15,765 nucleotides of DNA, from positions 1 through 15,765 of the forward strand of contig DGQS01000213.1 of the NCBI GenBank assembly GCA_002389785.1. Direction: 5' to 3'. Numbering within the stretch: the stretch's first letter is position 1; every line of letters starts with the position of its first letter. The notes under the pieces are model-generated. The model worked only from the letters and a program-made list of their open reading frames with translations, ran no database searches and had not been told where the DNA came from. Below are positions 1 to 9,400 of the stretch, in pieces. Made by a program: the position numbers and the translations under genes. The DNA comes from Bacteroidetes bacterium UBA4408. GTDB taxonomy: Bacteria; Bacteroidota; Bacteroidia; UBA4408.

Positions 1-1703
1 AATCCCGTTCGTTGAAAGGCGATTTGGATATTTTTCCGTTTAGCTTAAAAGATTCTGCGGTTTCAAAACCTTTTGCAATGGAAGCGCCCATTAATTCTTC
101 TGCCGACGATTTTGGTATTTGCTTTAACCCTGATTTGCGTTCGGGCTATTTTTCCTCTAATAGGTTTAAAAATGATGGCGACAATGTGTTTTATTTCAAT
201 AAAGTTATTGCAGATTTTACCAATTGCGTAAATGCTAAACAAAAGAATTGCTATTCGTTTTTTAAAGAAAAATATGCGCTTGACGATAATTTGTTAGGTA
301 ATGAGTATGAGTGGGATTTTGGCGATGGCAATAAAGCTAAGGCAAAAGCTGTAAAACATTGCTATTCGAATCCCGGATTTTATACCGTGAAACTCAACAT
401 CGTTGAAAAAAACAGTGAAAAGGTGGTTTACAATGAGCTTACTTACACCATTGCCGTGCGCCCGCAAGGACTCGTTGTGGATGTAAAAGATACGTTGTTC
501 ATAAACGAACCGGTACAGCTGACTGCCGATCGTTCGCAAATGGATGGCTATTCAATTGTTGCCTATAACTGGGTTTTTAATGATACGTCTTTCGTGCTGG
601 GTCCTAAGGCAACTCATACTTATACTCAAAATGGTATTTACCGCGTTGAGTTAGGAGTTGAGGCAATAAACAAAATTAGTAAAGAGCTTAAAAAGTTTTG
701 TGTTGAGAAATGGATACTGGTTGGAGATAAGGAGTATATTGAAAAGAATTTACGTTATTTTAAATACGCCGAACTACAAGCTGATGCTGATTCTTTGTAC
801 TTTCAAGACGATGAAGATATTTCCTTAAATACAATAAATCCAAGCAAAAAAAAATTCCGCTATACCAAACTTGGAGAAGATGCATTTTCGCTTAGTGAAC
901 AAAGTGGAGACGATGTTTTATTAAGTGAACAAGAGCGCAAACTTAGAAGTCATAAATTTGGTTTATTAGGGGCTGACGAAAGTGGTCTCGATAATATGGG
1001 CAGTGCCGATGAATTAGCTTTGGCAAAACAACGCCTTGCTCGATTTAAAAACTCATCCTTGCCTCCAATAGTTGATACTATTTATTTTCCAGAAGAAGAA
1101 GAAAAGGTAACTCTTTTTCGTGTAAATCTTGGATGGTCAGATTCAAAGGTTGACAAAAACTCTGGCGTTTTTGAAGGAATAAACAAACTGGAAGAAACAA
1201 TCGAAGGAAACCGATATCGTTATACTTCTGGAAACGAAAAAAGTCTTAGCGATATTGTTCCTTATTATGAACAAGCCAAACAAAAGGGTTTCAAGGATGC
1301 TTCGGTGATAAGTTATTCGAATAAAACACTTGTAAAAGGACAGGCAAAAAATTTACACACGGCACTATTCGATTCTGCGCTTGTTGCGATGCAAGCACTT
1401 AAAGTATTTTTTAAGTATGATGTAGTTAGTTTCGACGAGAAGTACTATGCTCAAATTGACGAGTTAATCTCTAAATCGAAAAACAAAAGCAGTCAAAAGG
1501 TTGTTTTAATTACACATTTTGATGGGCTTGGAGGATTGGCCTATAACACAAAATTAAATACCGCAAGAACCAACAAGATGATTGACTATTTAGTTTCTAA
1601 AGGAATAAAAAAATCGCTTATAAAAACAGAATTCATCATTCATCCAACTGAAAAACTTGAACCTGATTTGTTGCGTAGAATTGAAGTTTTTTTAATGAAT
1701 TAA
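1..1703 (+). CDS. PD40/PKD/SPOR-like/OmpA-family envelope protein, 5' truncated by window edge
   Basis: The frame is open to the left edge (first full codon at 3-5), so the TTG at 12 is not a real start and the N-terminus is missing. Residues are counted from that TTG. Residues about 1-62 match the last PD40/WD40-like propeller blade typical of Bacteroidota OmpA-family proteins (DDFGICFNPDLRSGYFSSNR). A PKD domain follows (about 70-150, WDFGDG at about 100-105), then a weaker PKD-like domain (about 152-235). Residues about 366-440 look SPOR-like (RVNLGW ... RYTSGN ... GFKDASVISY). The C-terminus (about 462-563) is OmpA-like, with THFDGLGG, the N-x2-LN-x2-R-x3-M helix of the peptidoglycan-binding fold, and a terminal RRIEV. 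Expected role: outer-membrane/periplasmic protein holding peptidoglycan, as known for OmpA-family proteins; some relatives of similar architecture are T9SS-associated (PorE-like). The exact role here is unproven. The next gene starts 25 bp downstream on the same strand. Confidence 0.85.
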   Translation, partial: SRSLKGDLDIFPFSLKDSAVSKPFAMEAPINSSADDFGICFNPDLRSGYFSSNRFKNDGDNVFYFNKVIADFTNCVNAKQKNCYSFFKEKYALDDNLLGNEYEWDFGDGNKAKAKAVKHCYSNPGFYTVKLNIVEKNSEKVVYNELTYTIAVRPQGLVVDVKDTLFINEPVQLTADRSQMDGYSIVAYNWVFNDTSFVLGPKATHTYTQNGIYRVELGVEAINKISKELKKFCVEKWILVGDKEYIEKNLRYFKYAELQADADSLYFQDDEDISLNTINPSKKKFRYTKLGEDAFSLSEQSGDDVLLSEQERKLRSHKFGLLGADESGLDNMGSADELALAKQRLARFKNSSLPPIVDTIYFPEEEEKVTLFRVNLGWSDSKVDKNSGVFEGINKLEETIEGNRYRYTSGNEKSLSDIVPYYEQAKQKGFKDASVISYSNKTLVKGQAKNLHTALFDSALVAMQALKVFFKYDVVSFDEKYYAQIDELISKSKNKSSQKVVLITHFDGLGGLAYNTKLNTARTNKMIDYLVSKGIKKSLIKTEFIIHPTEKLEPDLLRRIEVFLMN

Positions 1704-1712
1704 GTAGCTTTG
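1681..1712 (+). promoter_or_regulatory. Bacteroidota-type promoter candidate before the SBBP/PKD gene
   Basis: TTG at 1681-1683, a 21-base spacer, then TAGCTTTG at 1705-1712, which matches the TAnnTTTG -7 consensus of Bacteroidota housekeeping promoters. The spacer is within the 17-23 range reported for flavobacteria. The element overlaps the end of the upstream gene and lies 16 bases before ATG 1729, so the leader would be very short. It suggests the downstream gene can be transcribed independently. Confidence 0.45.
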
Positions 1713-1728
1713 CCTTCCTTCTTCTGAC

Positions 1729-4167
1729 ATGAAAAAAACGGCTGTCTATATAAGCACATTGGCAATTGCCCTAATACTGTTCATTCTTTCACAGCAAAAA
1801 ACACTTGCTCAAAACTGTGTTATTGCCGGAAATTTAGTGAGTGGAAAAGGAATTCCCATGTTTATGAAATCCATAAACAACAACCGAATAATCACTGGAG
1901 GAGTATATTACACAAGCTCTCAAAGTTACTTTACAATTTTAGGCGATACCCTTCGCCCGCGAGTCGGCGATATGCTAACTGTTTTTGCAGCAGTACTGGA
2001 TAGTAACCTCGCACTTATTCGTGCCTTTAATGTTATTGGCTTTAAATCGGCCGGTGGTGCTTTTAATGATACACGTTTATGGGACATGCATGCCGATGTT
2101 GCGGGGAATATTTATTTCTGCGGAAGTTATACGCAAGACACTCTCTTTTCCTACTTTTCAGACACAATAATTAGCGATGGTTACCAAGAGGGTTTTTTAC
2201 TTCGCTGCGACACCTTAGGAACCACCACCCTCTTGAAAACTTGTGGGACTCGTCAGTGGAATACAAACTTTAAATTTGAAGATCGAATTCACTCGGTTTG
2301 CAGCGACAGTGCGGGGCATGTGTATTTTACCCTTTCGGGGGAAGGTTTTTATTTCACTATTAACGGTGACACGGCCAATAGCACCTCGTCTTTTGCGTCC
2401 TTTAACACCGCCGATATTTTTATTGTAAGCCTTAATGCTGACGGTTCAACTCGCTGGATTCGCAATTGTGGAACTGTTGGTAAAGATGATGTGGCCTATG
2501 ATATTGCTGCAAACAACAATGGAGAAGTGGCTGTTTGCGGTGGCTTAAATGCAAGCAATTCAGTGTTTCATTTTGGACAGCTTTCACACACTTACAAATA
2601 CAGCCAATATGGCTTGCAAGGTTTTGTTGGTAAACTCGATTCTAGTGGTGTTCCTTTGTGGCTTTCCCCCATTGAGGTATATTATCCTTCTGGCCCCGAT
2701 ATTGGTGCTTATGCTGCAGCGATTGACGATTCCGGTTATGTGTATTCTAGCGGCTATTTTGATGCTTGGGCAATTTTCAATGGTGATACAGTTCGTTCTC
2801 TTTATTCCACTAGTAATTACTTTTCTAAATATGCACTAAACGGACAAACCCAATTTGTTAAGCTGGGCAACATCGATACTTTTTATCCCTTTCCTATTTA
2901 CATGGATATAAAAAATGGAAAGGCGCTTATTACGGGTCAGTGCTTTACCAACCAGCTAACATTTCAACAATATGGGGCCTGTTGTTCAACAGAAGCTTAT
3001 GCGGTTACCTACACAACTAAAGGAGAGGTCCTTTGGGTTAGGGGCGCCACTGCTGTTAATGGTTCTAATCCTTATTTTGGTATGGGTTGTCTAAACGAAA
3101 ATGGAACTGCCTATGTTTGCGGCACCGGCAGTGGAGGTACCGTGCAAATTTCTCCTTTGCAAATTCCCATTTCTGCTGCAAAGAACTATTACATTGTAAA
3201 ATTTGGTGCTGGTATCCAAAATGGGGTAGGTATTTCCCTTTTAAACAACGGCAACGATACTCTTGCCTGTGGCGCAACTGCATACATTACTCCTACACTA
3301 ACTCCGGCAAACGGTCCAAAAATTACCTGGTGGGCAAACAACGATACTATCTCGCTTCCAAATTTTACCACCAATTTAAATGCTAGCCCCAAGCTGACTA
3401 CCTTATATATCGCGACTGCATCATACAATGGATGTGTTGCAAGTGATTCTATTTTACTTGTGGTTGAACCCTTGCCCTGTTTTGCTGGTAATGATACCCT
3501 AATTTGTGCCGGACAAGCTTTAACCTTATCCGGAAATTCACTAAACAATGCTGTATATAGTTGGACTCCTGCATCTGCAGTCAGTTCTAGCGGTACTTCA
3601 CAAACGCAATTCACCTCCACGCAAAATACCATGCTAATTTATCAAATTAGTAAACTGGGATGTGTAAACAACGATACTCTAACAATTTTGGTAAATCAAT
3701 TTCCCCAAAGCAGTTTTACTTATTCGAACAATCTGCTAAATGTTGCATTCACAAATACAGCCCAGAATTACGATAGTTTGCGCTGGGATTTTGGTGATAC
3801 AAGTGCTTTTTCAACTTTAACTAACCCCAATCATACATTCGCGCAAAATGGTATTTATAATGTCTGTTTGTACACTTATAATTCTTGTGGAAGTGACAGC
3901 AGTTGCTCAACAGTTAATTTAAGTACGGTTGGAATAAAAGAGCAAAAATCAGAAATACAAGTACAACGGTTACAAAATGGATATCAAATAATTGGCCCAA
4001 ATTCAATTCGGTTTATAGGTTTGTTCGATGTTTCAGGGCGAGAGGTTTTTGCTGTTTCAAACCAATTTCCTACCCTTAATGTTGACTTAAGTTCGTTACA
4101 AAAAGGAGTCTACGTTTTGCGTTATTCCCTAAATGAGGTTCAATACAGCTTGAAGTTACTGTGGTAA
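1729..4167 (+). CDS. T9SS-exported SBBP-propeller/Ig-like/PKD surface protein
   Basis: The 812-residue protein starts at ATG 1729 with a signal peptide (KK at the start, hydrophobic core, likely cleavage after TLAQ, about residue 28). Residues about 30-500 contain repeated segments of the SBBP beta-propeller type: G-x-VY/IY-x-CG, then a line such as FIVSLNADGSTRW or FVGKLDSSGVPLW. Two Ig-like segments follow (about 505-580 and 583-655), each with the NDTLxCxG opening seen in Bacteroidota surface proteins. A PKD domain lies at about 660-735 (WDFGD at 686-690, then HTFAQNGIYNV). The last 78 residues resemble a T9SS type A sorting domain (LFDVSGREV, then DLSSLQKGVYVLRY), although the usual YPNP motif at its start is absent. 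Expected to cross the outer membrane by T9SS and sit on, or leave, the cell surface. No catalytic motif is visible; the ligand is unknown. It converges with the cyclase gene, 31 bp apart. Confidence 0.9.
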   Translation: MKKTAVYISTLAIALILFILSQQKTLAQNCVIAGNLVSGKGIPMFMKSINNNRIITGGVYYTSSQSYFTILGDTLRPRVGDMLTVFAAVLDSNLALIRAFNVIGFKSAGGAFNDTRLWDMHADVAGNIYFCGSYTQDTLFSYFSDTIISDGYQEGFLLRCDTLGTTTLLKTCGTRQWNTNFKFEDRIHSVCSDSAGHVYFTLSGEGFYFTINGDTANSTSSFASFNTADIFIVSLNADGSTRWIRNCGTVGKDDVAYDIAANNNGEVAVCGGLNASNSVFHFGQLSHTYKYSQYGLQGFVGKLDSSGVPLWLSPIEVYYPSGPDIGAYAAAIDDSGYVYSSGYFDAWAIFNGDTVRSLYSTSNYFSKYALNGQTQFVKLGNIDTFYPFPIYMDIKNGKALITGQCFTNQLTFQQYGACCSTEAYAVTYTTKGEVLWVRGATAVNGSNPYFGMGCLNENGTAYVCGTGSGGTVQISPLQIPISAAKNYYIVKFGAGIQNGVGISLLNNGNDTLACGATAYITPTLTPANGPKITWWANNDTISLPNFTTNLNASPKLTTLYIATASYNGCVASDSILLVVEPLPCFAGNDTLICAGQALTLSGNSLNNAVYSWTPASAVSSSGTSQTQFTSTQNTMLIYQISKLGCVNNDTLTILVNQFPQSSFTYSNNLLNVAFTNTAQNYDSLRWDFGDTSAFSTLTNPNHTFAQNGIYNVCLYTYNSCGSDSSCSTVNLSTVGIKEQKSEIQVQRLQNGYQIIGPNSIRFIGLFDVSGREVFAVSNQFPTLNVDLSSLQKGVYVLRYSLNEVQYSLKLLW
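3931..4167 (+). other. T9SS type A-like C-terminal sorting domain
   Basis: The C-terminal beta-sandwich pattern is recognisable from LFDVSGREVF, a short variable stretch, DLSSLQKGVYVLRY, and a final strand ending in KLLW. In known T9SS cargo such domains direct outer-membrane passage and are removed or modified on the surface. The YPNP-type opening strand is replaced by an unrelated sequence, a common variation. Confidence 0.75.
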
Positions 4168-4198
4168 CGCCGGTTGTTTTGTAAATCGTTTGTATCGT

Positions 4199-6220
4199 TT
4201 AAGTCAGTTCTGCTTCAACAAAATACATGTCTATTTCGCCTTTATTTTTAGCTTGAATTTTACCTCGATAGGTGCACTTAAAACGGTCTTTAATTAATTC
4301 ATAAGTTGTACCGGAGATGTTTACTTTTCCTGTTTCTCCGCTACTCTCCATGCGGGATGCAGTATTAACGGTATCTCCCCAAATATCATAGGCAAACTTC
4401 TTAATTCCAACTATTCCTGCTACAACAGGGCCTGAATGTATACCTAAGCGTAGTTCAAAATAGGGTTGCCCTTTTGCAATTCTCTCTTGTTTATTTGCTT
4501 CTATAAACGCAACCATTTCAAGGCCGGCCTTTACCACATCAAAAGGATGGGTAGTATTTGCTACGGGCAAACCTCCTGCACACATGTAGGCGTCGCCAAT
4601 GGTTTTTATCTTTTCTATCCCGTATTTGGTAATAATTCGATCGAATTCGCTGTAGCAATAATTAATTTCTTTAACCAGTTCTTCTGCGCTAAGTAATTCG
4701 CTCGCTCTTGTAAAATTTTTAAAGTCGGTGAACAACACACTAATGTTATCAAAACTCTTTGCTTTTGCAGCTCCGGTAGCTTTTAGTTCCTCGGCAGTTT
4801 CGGAAGGCAAAATGTTGAGCAAAAGTTCTTCGCTGCGTTGTTTTTCCTTAGAAATTCGATTGCGTTGGCGTAAGAATATTGCCGCAAACAACAACACTAC
4901 AGCAAAACCACCGATAAACCCATTGCGCACAATTTTTTGACGTTTAATTTCTTGCTCTTTTATTTCCTTGTCTTTGGTTAGCAAATTTATTTCACCTTCT
5001 TTCTTTTGAATATCAAAACCAAATTGCAATGTTCCCAATTTCTTATCTACATCAATGTTGTAAATGGTATCCTTAATATTAATCAGTAATTGTTGGTATT
5101 TAAAGGCCTTTCCAAAATCGCTCAATTCGGCATAAATGGTTGATAGTCCTTCGTAAATTTCTTTCAGCCGCAACGTTGCCCTGAATTCTTTTGCGATTTC
5201 CTCGGCTTTCAGATAGTACTCTTGAGCTTGTTGCGAATCACCTTTTTTTTCAAAGCTTTGCGCCAAACCAATAAGTGAGATGGTTATGTCGTTTTTTGAT
5301 TCGAGTTTGGTTGCGGTTTCATAGGCCTGCTGTTGATAGCCAATTGCTTTATCGTAGTCGCCCTTTTTTGCCCATACTTTTCCAATTGCTGTTAATGAAT
5401 AAGGAATATTTGGAGAACCCTCATAAGCTTTTAAAGACTTTTCGAAATAATAAAGGGCGGAGTCATCTTGGTTATTTTCTAAATAAATTTCTCCCAGGTT
5501 TACAGCTACAGTGCCGGTTAAATCGTTATCGCCGTTGTTTTCACTAAGCGGAAGTGCCCTCAAGTAGTATTGTCGGGCTTTATCATGTGTGGCAGGTTTG
5601 TCAAAATAAACTGCACCAATATTAATACAAGATGTGGCTATTCTTAACGTGTCTTTAGTTTCTTCTGCTAGTTTTAAGGCTTCCAAATAAAGCTCTAAAG
5701 CCTTTGTGTTATCGCCTTGATCAAAATAAAGCACACCTATATTGCTAAGGATATTGGCTACACCAACTTTATCGTTTAAGGACTTAAAAACCACTTCCGA
5801 TTGTTGCCAGTAATCCAGTGTTTCTATGTATTTTCCTTGAGTATAATAGGCAATTCCTATGTTCTTTAGTGCATACGCTTTCCCTTTTTGAAAGCCCGTT
5901 TTTTCAGCTAATTCTTTAGCTTCTGTAGCTATCTTTATTGCTTCTTGAGGGTTGTTGCCAAGATATTTTTTACATAAACTATTAAGCGCATTGACCTTGG
6001 TTGTGTCATCAATTCCACTTTTTACTACTGTTTTTAAGCTATCTATGGCTCTATCATCTGCATTTGCAAACAATGGAATAAGGAAAATTGCACAAAAAAC
6101 TAGGATGCGATTCAAGGTGTAAAAACAATATTTAGGAGGGTGAAAATACAAATTCTTTTGAGGTATTGGTACAGCAAAAAGTTTGGTCAAAAAAAAGGAG
6201 AATAAGTTATTAAAACCCAT
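4199..6220 (-). CDS. TPR-transmembrane class III adenylate cyclase
   Basis: Predicted to make cAMP from ATP on the cytoplasmic side of the inner membrane. Numbering is from ATG 6220. Residues 36-56 form a clear signal peptide (LNRILVF...FANA-DD) preceded by 35 odd residues, so the true start is probably TTG at 6115-6113; bounds here show the longest ORF. Tetratricopeptide repeats fill about 66-370 (repeated A-x-x-Y/N-x-G patterns), presumably periplasmic. A charged coiled coil (about 385-430) leads to one membrane helix (about 434-451) and a signalling helix ending in LLLNILPSETAEELK. The catalytic domain (about 485-670) has metal Asp 499 (LFTDF) and Asp 543 (TIGDAYM). It also has Lys 539 and Asp 612 (YDIWG), the adenine-selecting pair, where guanylate cyclases carry Glu and Cys, and transition-state Asn 619 and Arg 623. 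All residues are on one chain, so a homodimer should be active. Its ATG lies inside a terminator hairpin, arguing for a separate promoter. Confidence 0.93.
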   Translation of the reverse strand: MGFNNLFSFFLTKLFAVPIPQKNLYFHPPKYCFYTLNRILVFCAIFLIPLFANADDRAIDSLKTVVKSGIDDTTKVNALNSLCKKYLGNNPQEAIKIATEAKELAEKTGFQKGKAYALKNIGIAYYTQGKYIETLDYWQQSEVVFKSLNDKVGVANILSNIGVLYFDQGDNTKALELYLEALKLAEETKDTLRIATSCINIGAVYFDKPATHDKARQYYLRALPLSENNGDNDLTGTVAVNLGEIYLENNQDDSALYYFEKSLKAYEGSPNIPYSLTAIGKVWAKKGDYDKAIGYQQQAYETATKLESKNDITISLIGLAQSFEKKGDSQQAQEYYLKAEEIAKEFRATLRLKEIYEGLSTIYAELSDFGKAFKYQQLLINIKDTIYNIDVDKKLGTLQFGFDIQKKEGEINLLTKDKEIKEQEIKRQKIVRNGFIGGFAVVLLFAAIFLRQRNRISKEKQRSEELLLNILPSETAEELKATGAAKAKSFDNISVLFTDFKNFTRASELLSAEELVKEINYCYSEFDRIITKYGIEKIKTIGDAYMCAGGLPVANTTHPFDVVKAGLEMVAFIEANKQERIAKGQPYFELRLGIHSGPVVAGIVGIKKFAYDIWGDTVNTASRMESSGETGKVNISGTTYELIKDRFKCTYRGKIQAKNKGEIDMYFVEAELT
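6149..6177 (-). promoter_or_regulatory. Weak promoter candidate for the adenylate cyclase gene
   Basis: Read on the minus strand: TTG at 6177-6175, an 18-base spacer, then AGAATTTG at 6156-6149. The -7 element keeps the TTTG half but has AG for the initial TA, so the match is imperfect. Initiation near 6143 would give a leader of about 28 bases to TTG 6115 and would leave out ATG 6220. I found no exact TAnnTTTG in this stretch. Confidence 0.3.
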
Positions 6221-6232
6221 TCTCCTTCTTTT
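6190..6232 (-). terminator. Intrinsic terminator of the giant surface-protein gene
   Basis: On the minus strand the arm AAGGAGAAT (6227-6219) pairs perfectly with ATTCTCCTT (6203-6195). The stem continues inward as two G-U pairs and GTT/AAC, making 14 contiguous pairs closed by the five-base loop TTAAT. A run of six T follows (6194-6189), and an A-rich stretch precedes the stem. It starts about 15 bases after the stop codon of the giant gene. Because the flanking A and T runs mirror each other, some activity on the plus strand is possible, but no plus-strand gene ends here. Confidence 0.8.
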
Positions 6233-6246
6233 AAGAAGTATATTAA

Positions 6247-6495
6247 TTATTCAATAACTATTCGCACTATCTCTGTAGCTTTTTCCTCAATAAACAAGAA
6301 GTAAATTCCCTTTGGATAAGAGCTCACATCAATGCTTATTTGATTTATTCCTTCTTGCGAAGTGTTGCTGGATACATAGTGTAGTTTGCCCAATAAATCG
6401 ATTAGTTTTACCGTGTATAAATTATTTCCTATTGATTCAAAATTAATCATTAGCTTATCGGATGTTGGATTTGGATAAGTAGCAATATTTATCAA
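6247..6495 (-). other. T9SS type A sorting domain of the giant protein
   Basis: The last 80 or so residues have the full pattern: YPNPTSDKLMINF, then KLIDLLGKLHYV, then IDVSSYPKGIYFLFIEE and a final strand RIVIE. It is preceded by an acidic linker (ETEEEE), likely the flexible join to the PKD-like repeats. This is the strongest evidence that the host uses T9SS. Confidence 0.93.
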
Positions 6496-9400
6496 ACCGA
6501 CACTGGCTGTTACTGCTTCTTCTTCTTCAGTTTCTATCGTGCGACATGCTGCATTTACTGCTATAATTTTCTCGCTATTTAATGAATTACTGCACGAGTT
6601 TTTTGATTTTACTTTAAGTACAACTGTTGCTGATGTTGTTCCGGTAAATTTAACCTTCACTGAAGTTCCGCTATTAGAACCAACTATGGTTGCTCCGTTG
6701 CTTGCAGTCCAATAATAAGATGTAGCTCCGCTTACTGCTGCTATGGAGTATATTACCGAGGTGTTCGACTTACAAACGCTGCTTGCTCCGCTAATCGCCC
6801 CGGGTGTTTCGGGAGCTGAGTTCAATAACAGGTTACTGGTTTCGCTGCTTCCACAGCTGTTTTTAGCAGCTACCTTCAGTGTTCCTGAACTGGTAAATGA
6901 ACTACCAAAGTTTACTTTAATCGACGTTCCATTATTGCTCACTATGCTTACCCCGCTTGGCACTGTCCATGTATATGAGGTGGCCCCGCTTACTGCTGCA
7001 ATAGAGTAAACAATTCCTGTTTTACCACAAAGATTCGTTGATGGTCCCATGATTGATCCCGGAGCTGTCGGTTTTGAACGAACTGTTAAACTTGCCACGG
7101 GGCTGGTACTGCAAGTGTTGTTTGCAAACACTGTTACTGCTCCACTTACAAAACCTGTAGGAAAAGTAACCACTACTTCATATTCTCCAAACGGATCTCT
7201 TCCAACCACAGTAAGTGGATTACCTGTGTGTCCCATTCTGTCATTAATGATACAACCATTGGGTGCCGACCAAGTGTAAGACAAAGCAGCATCGTTTTCA
7301 ACAATTTCAAAATCATAAGAACCTCCTCCACAAACTCCGCTTGTTGGATTGTCACTGCCACTATTTACTGAAAAAACAGGAGCTGTTGTTAGTGGTGCGT
7401 ACAGTTTCATTGTTTGACTATTACTGTTTCCATAACAATTACTTGCCCTAACTGTTATTGTACCACCAACGAAACCGGTGCTTGTTAGAACTTTTACAGA
7501 GGTGGTTCCTTGACCATTTACAATGCTTATTCCTGTACCGCTAACAGTCCAAATGTAACTAGATGCGTTTGCAACCGGTGCAATACTATAGTCTGTTGGG
7601 GTGGAAGTGCAGATGTTTTTTGATCCAACTATTAATCCCGGTTTAGTTGGTGCTGCAATTAATTTTGTTGCAACAAAACTAACAGAAGCGCTGGAACCAC
7701 ATGAATTATTCGCCCTTACTGTTATCGTTCCGGTATTATAGGTTGAGCTGAAAGCAAGTGTTATAGAATTACTACTCGATGACCCACTCACTCCTGCGGG
7801 CAGTGTCCAAGTATAGCTTGTTGCACTCGGCACAGGTGCTATGCTAAATACGACACCAATTTGATTGCGACAAACTCCTATCGGTCCATTTATTGGTCCG
7901 GGAGTAGCCGGTGCGCTTCCTGTGCTTCCAATTGTGGTAGTAGCCGAGGTAAGGCACCCATTGGCATCACTTACGTTAACAGTATAGATTCCTGCCGCTA
8001 AACCACTTGCTGTTTGTGTGTTTATTAAACTTGGTACCCAACTGTATGAATAACCCGGCGTGCCACCTTGTGGCAATGCTGTTGCTGTTCCATTCGCCGA
8101 TCCGCAAGTTGCAGAGGTGTTTGAAGTACTAACGGTAAATATGGGTGGTGCTACAATGGTTGCCGAAGCAGACGCAACACAACCATTGCCATCACTAACC
8201 ATGTAGTTATAAGTTCCGGCTGTTAAATTTTGTGTGGAAGTACTACCATAATTGTAGCTCCCCGAACCTCCGGTGGCTTGCAAATCAACGCTTCCTGATT
8301 GTCCGTAACAAAGTGGTTGAGCTGCGATTGCAGATAGCGATAACAAAGATGGCGCTGCAGCAATTGTGGCCGATGCAGAAGCAATACAACCATTACCATC
8401 ACTAACCGTGTAGTTATAAGTTCCGGCTGTTAAATTTTGTGTCGGAGTACTATCATAATTGTAGCTCCCTGAACCTCCGGAAGCTTGCAAAGTAACGCTT
8501 CCCAATTGTCCGTAACAAAGTGGTTGTGCTGCGATTGCAGATAAGGTAAGAGTTGATGGCGAAGAAACAATTGTTGCCGAAGCTAAAGCTATACAACCAT
8601 TACCATCGGTAACGCTGTAATTATAGGTTCCTGCTGTTAAATCCATTGTGGGAGTAGTTCCAAAACTATAGCCTCCCACTCCACCGGCTGCTTGTAAATC
8701 CACACTTCCCAGTTGTCCATTGCAGGAGGGTTGTGTGGCAGTTGCTAACAATGTCAATAAAGACGGAGCTGCAGAAACTGTTGCAGAGGCATTTGCCATA
8801 CAACCGTTGCTATCGCTTACCGTATAATTGTAAATTCCGGCGGTTAAATTTAAAGTGGAATTTGTGCTATAAGAGTAGTTACCAACCCCTCCGGTTGCCA
8901 ACAAGTCAACACTACCCAATTGTCCCGAACAGCTTGGTTGTATTGCTGTTGCCTGAAGTGTAAGTTCTGTGGGTGCTGCATTAATTGTGGTTGTGGTTGA
9001 AGCGACACATCCTTTACTATCAGTAACCGAGTAAATATAGTCACCGGCAATTAGGTTAATCGTTGGTGTTGAATTATAGTTGTAGTTTGGCGTACCGCCG
9101 GAAGCTCCTAAAATTACACTTCCGGTTTGTCCAAAACAGGACGGCTGAGTAGCTGTGGCATTAATAAATAAACTATCTGGTTGTATAAGTGTTCCGTTGC
9201 TATATACTAGGGTATAATTGGTTGGTTGCACTAAATTAACCGCTAATGGGATAATACTATATGAACCACCAATCGGAGTTCCAACGATACTTTGATTCAC
9301 ATTATTAACGAGCGAAAAGTTGGGCCCTGAATCTATCACACCTGCTTTTACATCCTGATACTGAAATCCTGTTATAGTCGCGCTAAAGTCGGGTGCTCCA

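Noticed and set aside
12..14. TTG as the start of the left-edge gene
   Set aside because: The frame stays open to the window edge and the protein begins in the middle of a PD40 blade, so the real start is upstream.
3189..3632. 147-codon minus-strand ORF
   Set aside because: It lies wholly within the well-supported plus-strand Ig/PKD gene in another frame, with no recognisable domain or start signal.
4168..4198. Bidirectional terminator between the convergent genes
   Set aside because: I find no stem with a T-run in these 31 bases, only a short direct repeat (ATCGTTT).
6531..6545. Trinucleotide run encoding EEEE as a phase-variable tract
   Set aside because: The unit is three bases, so length change would keep the frame, and the run is short; it is better read as an acidic linker.
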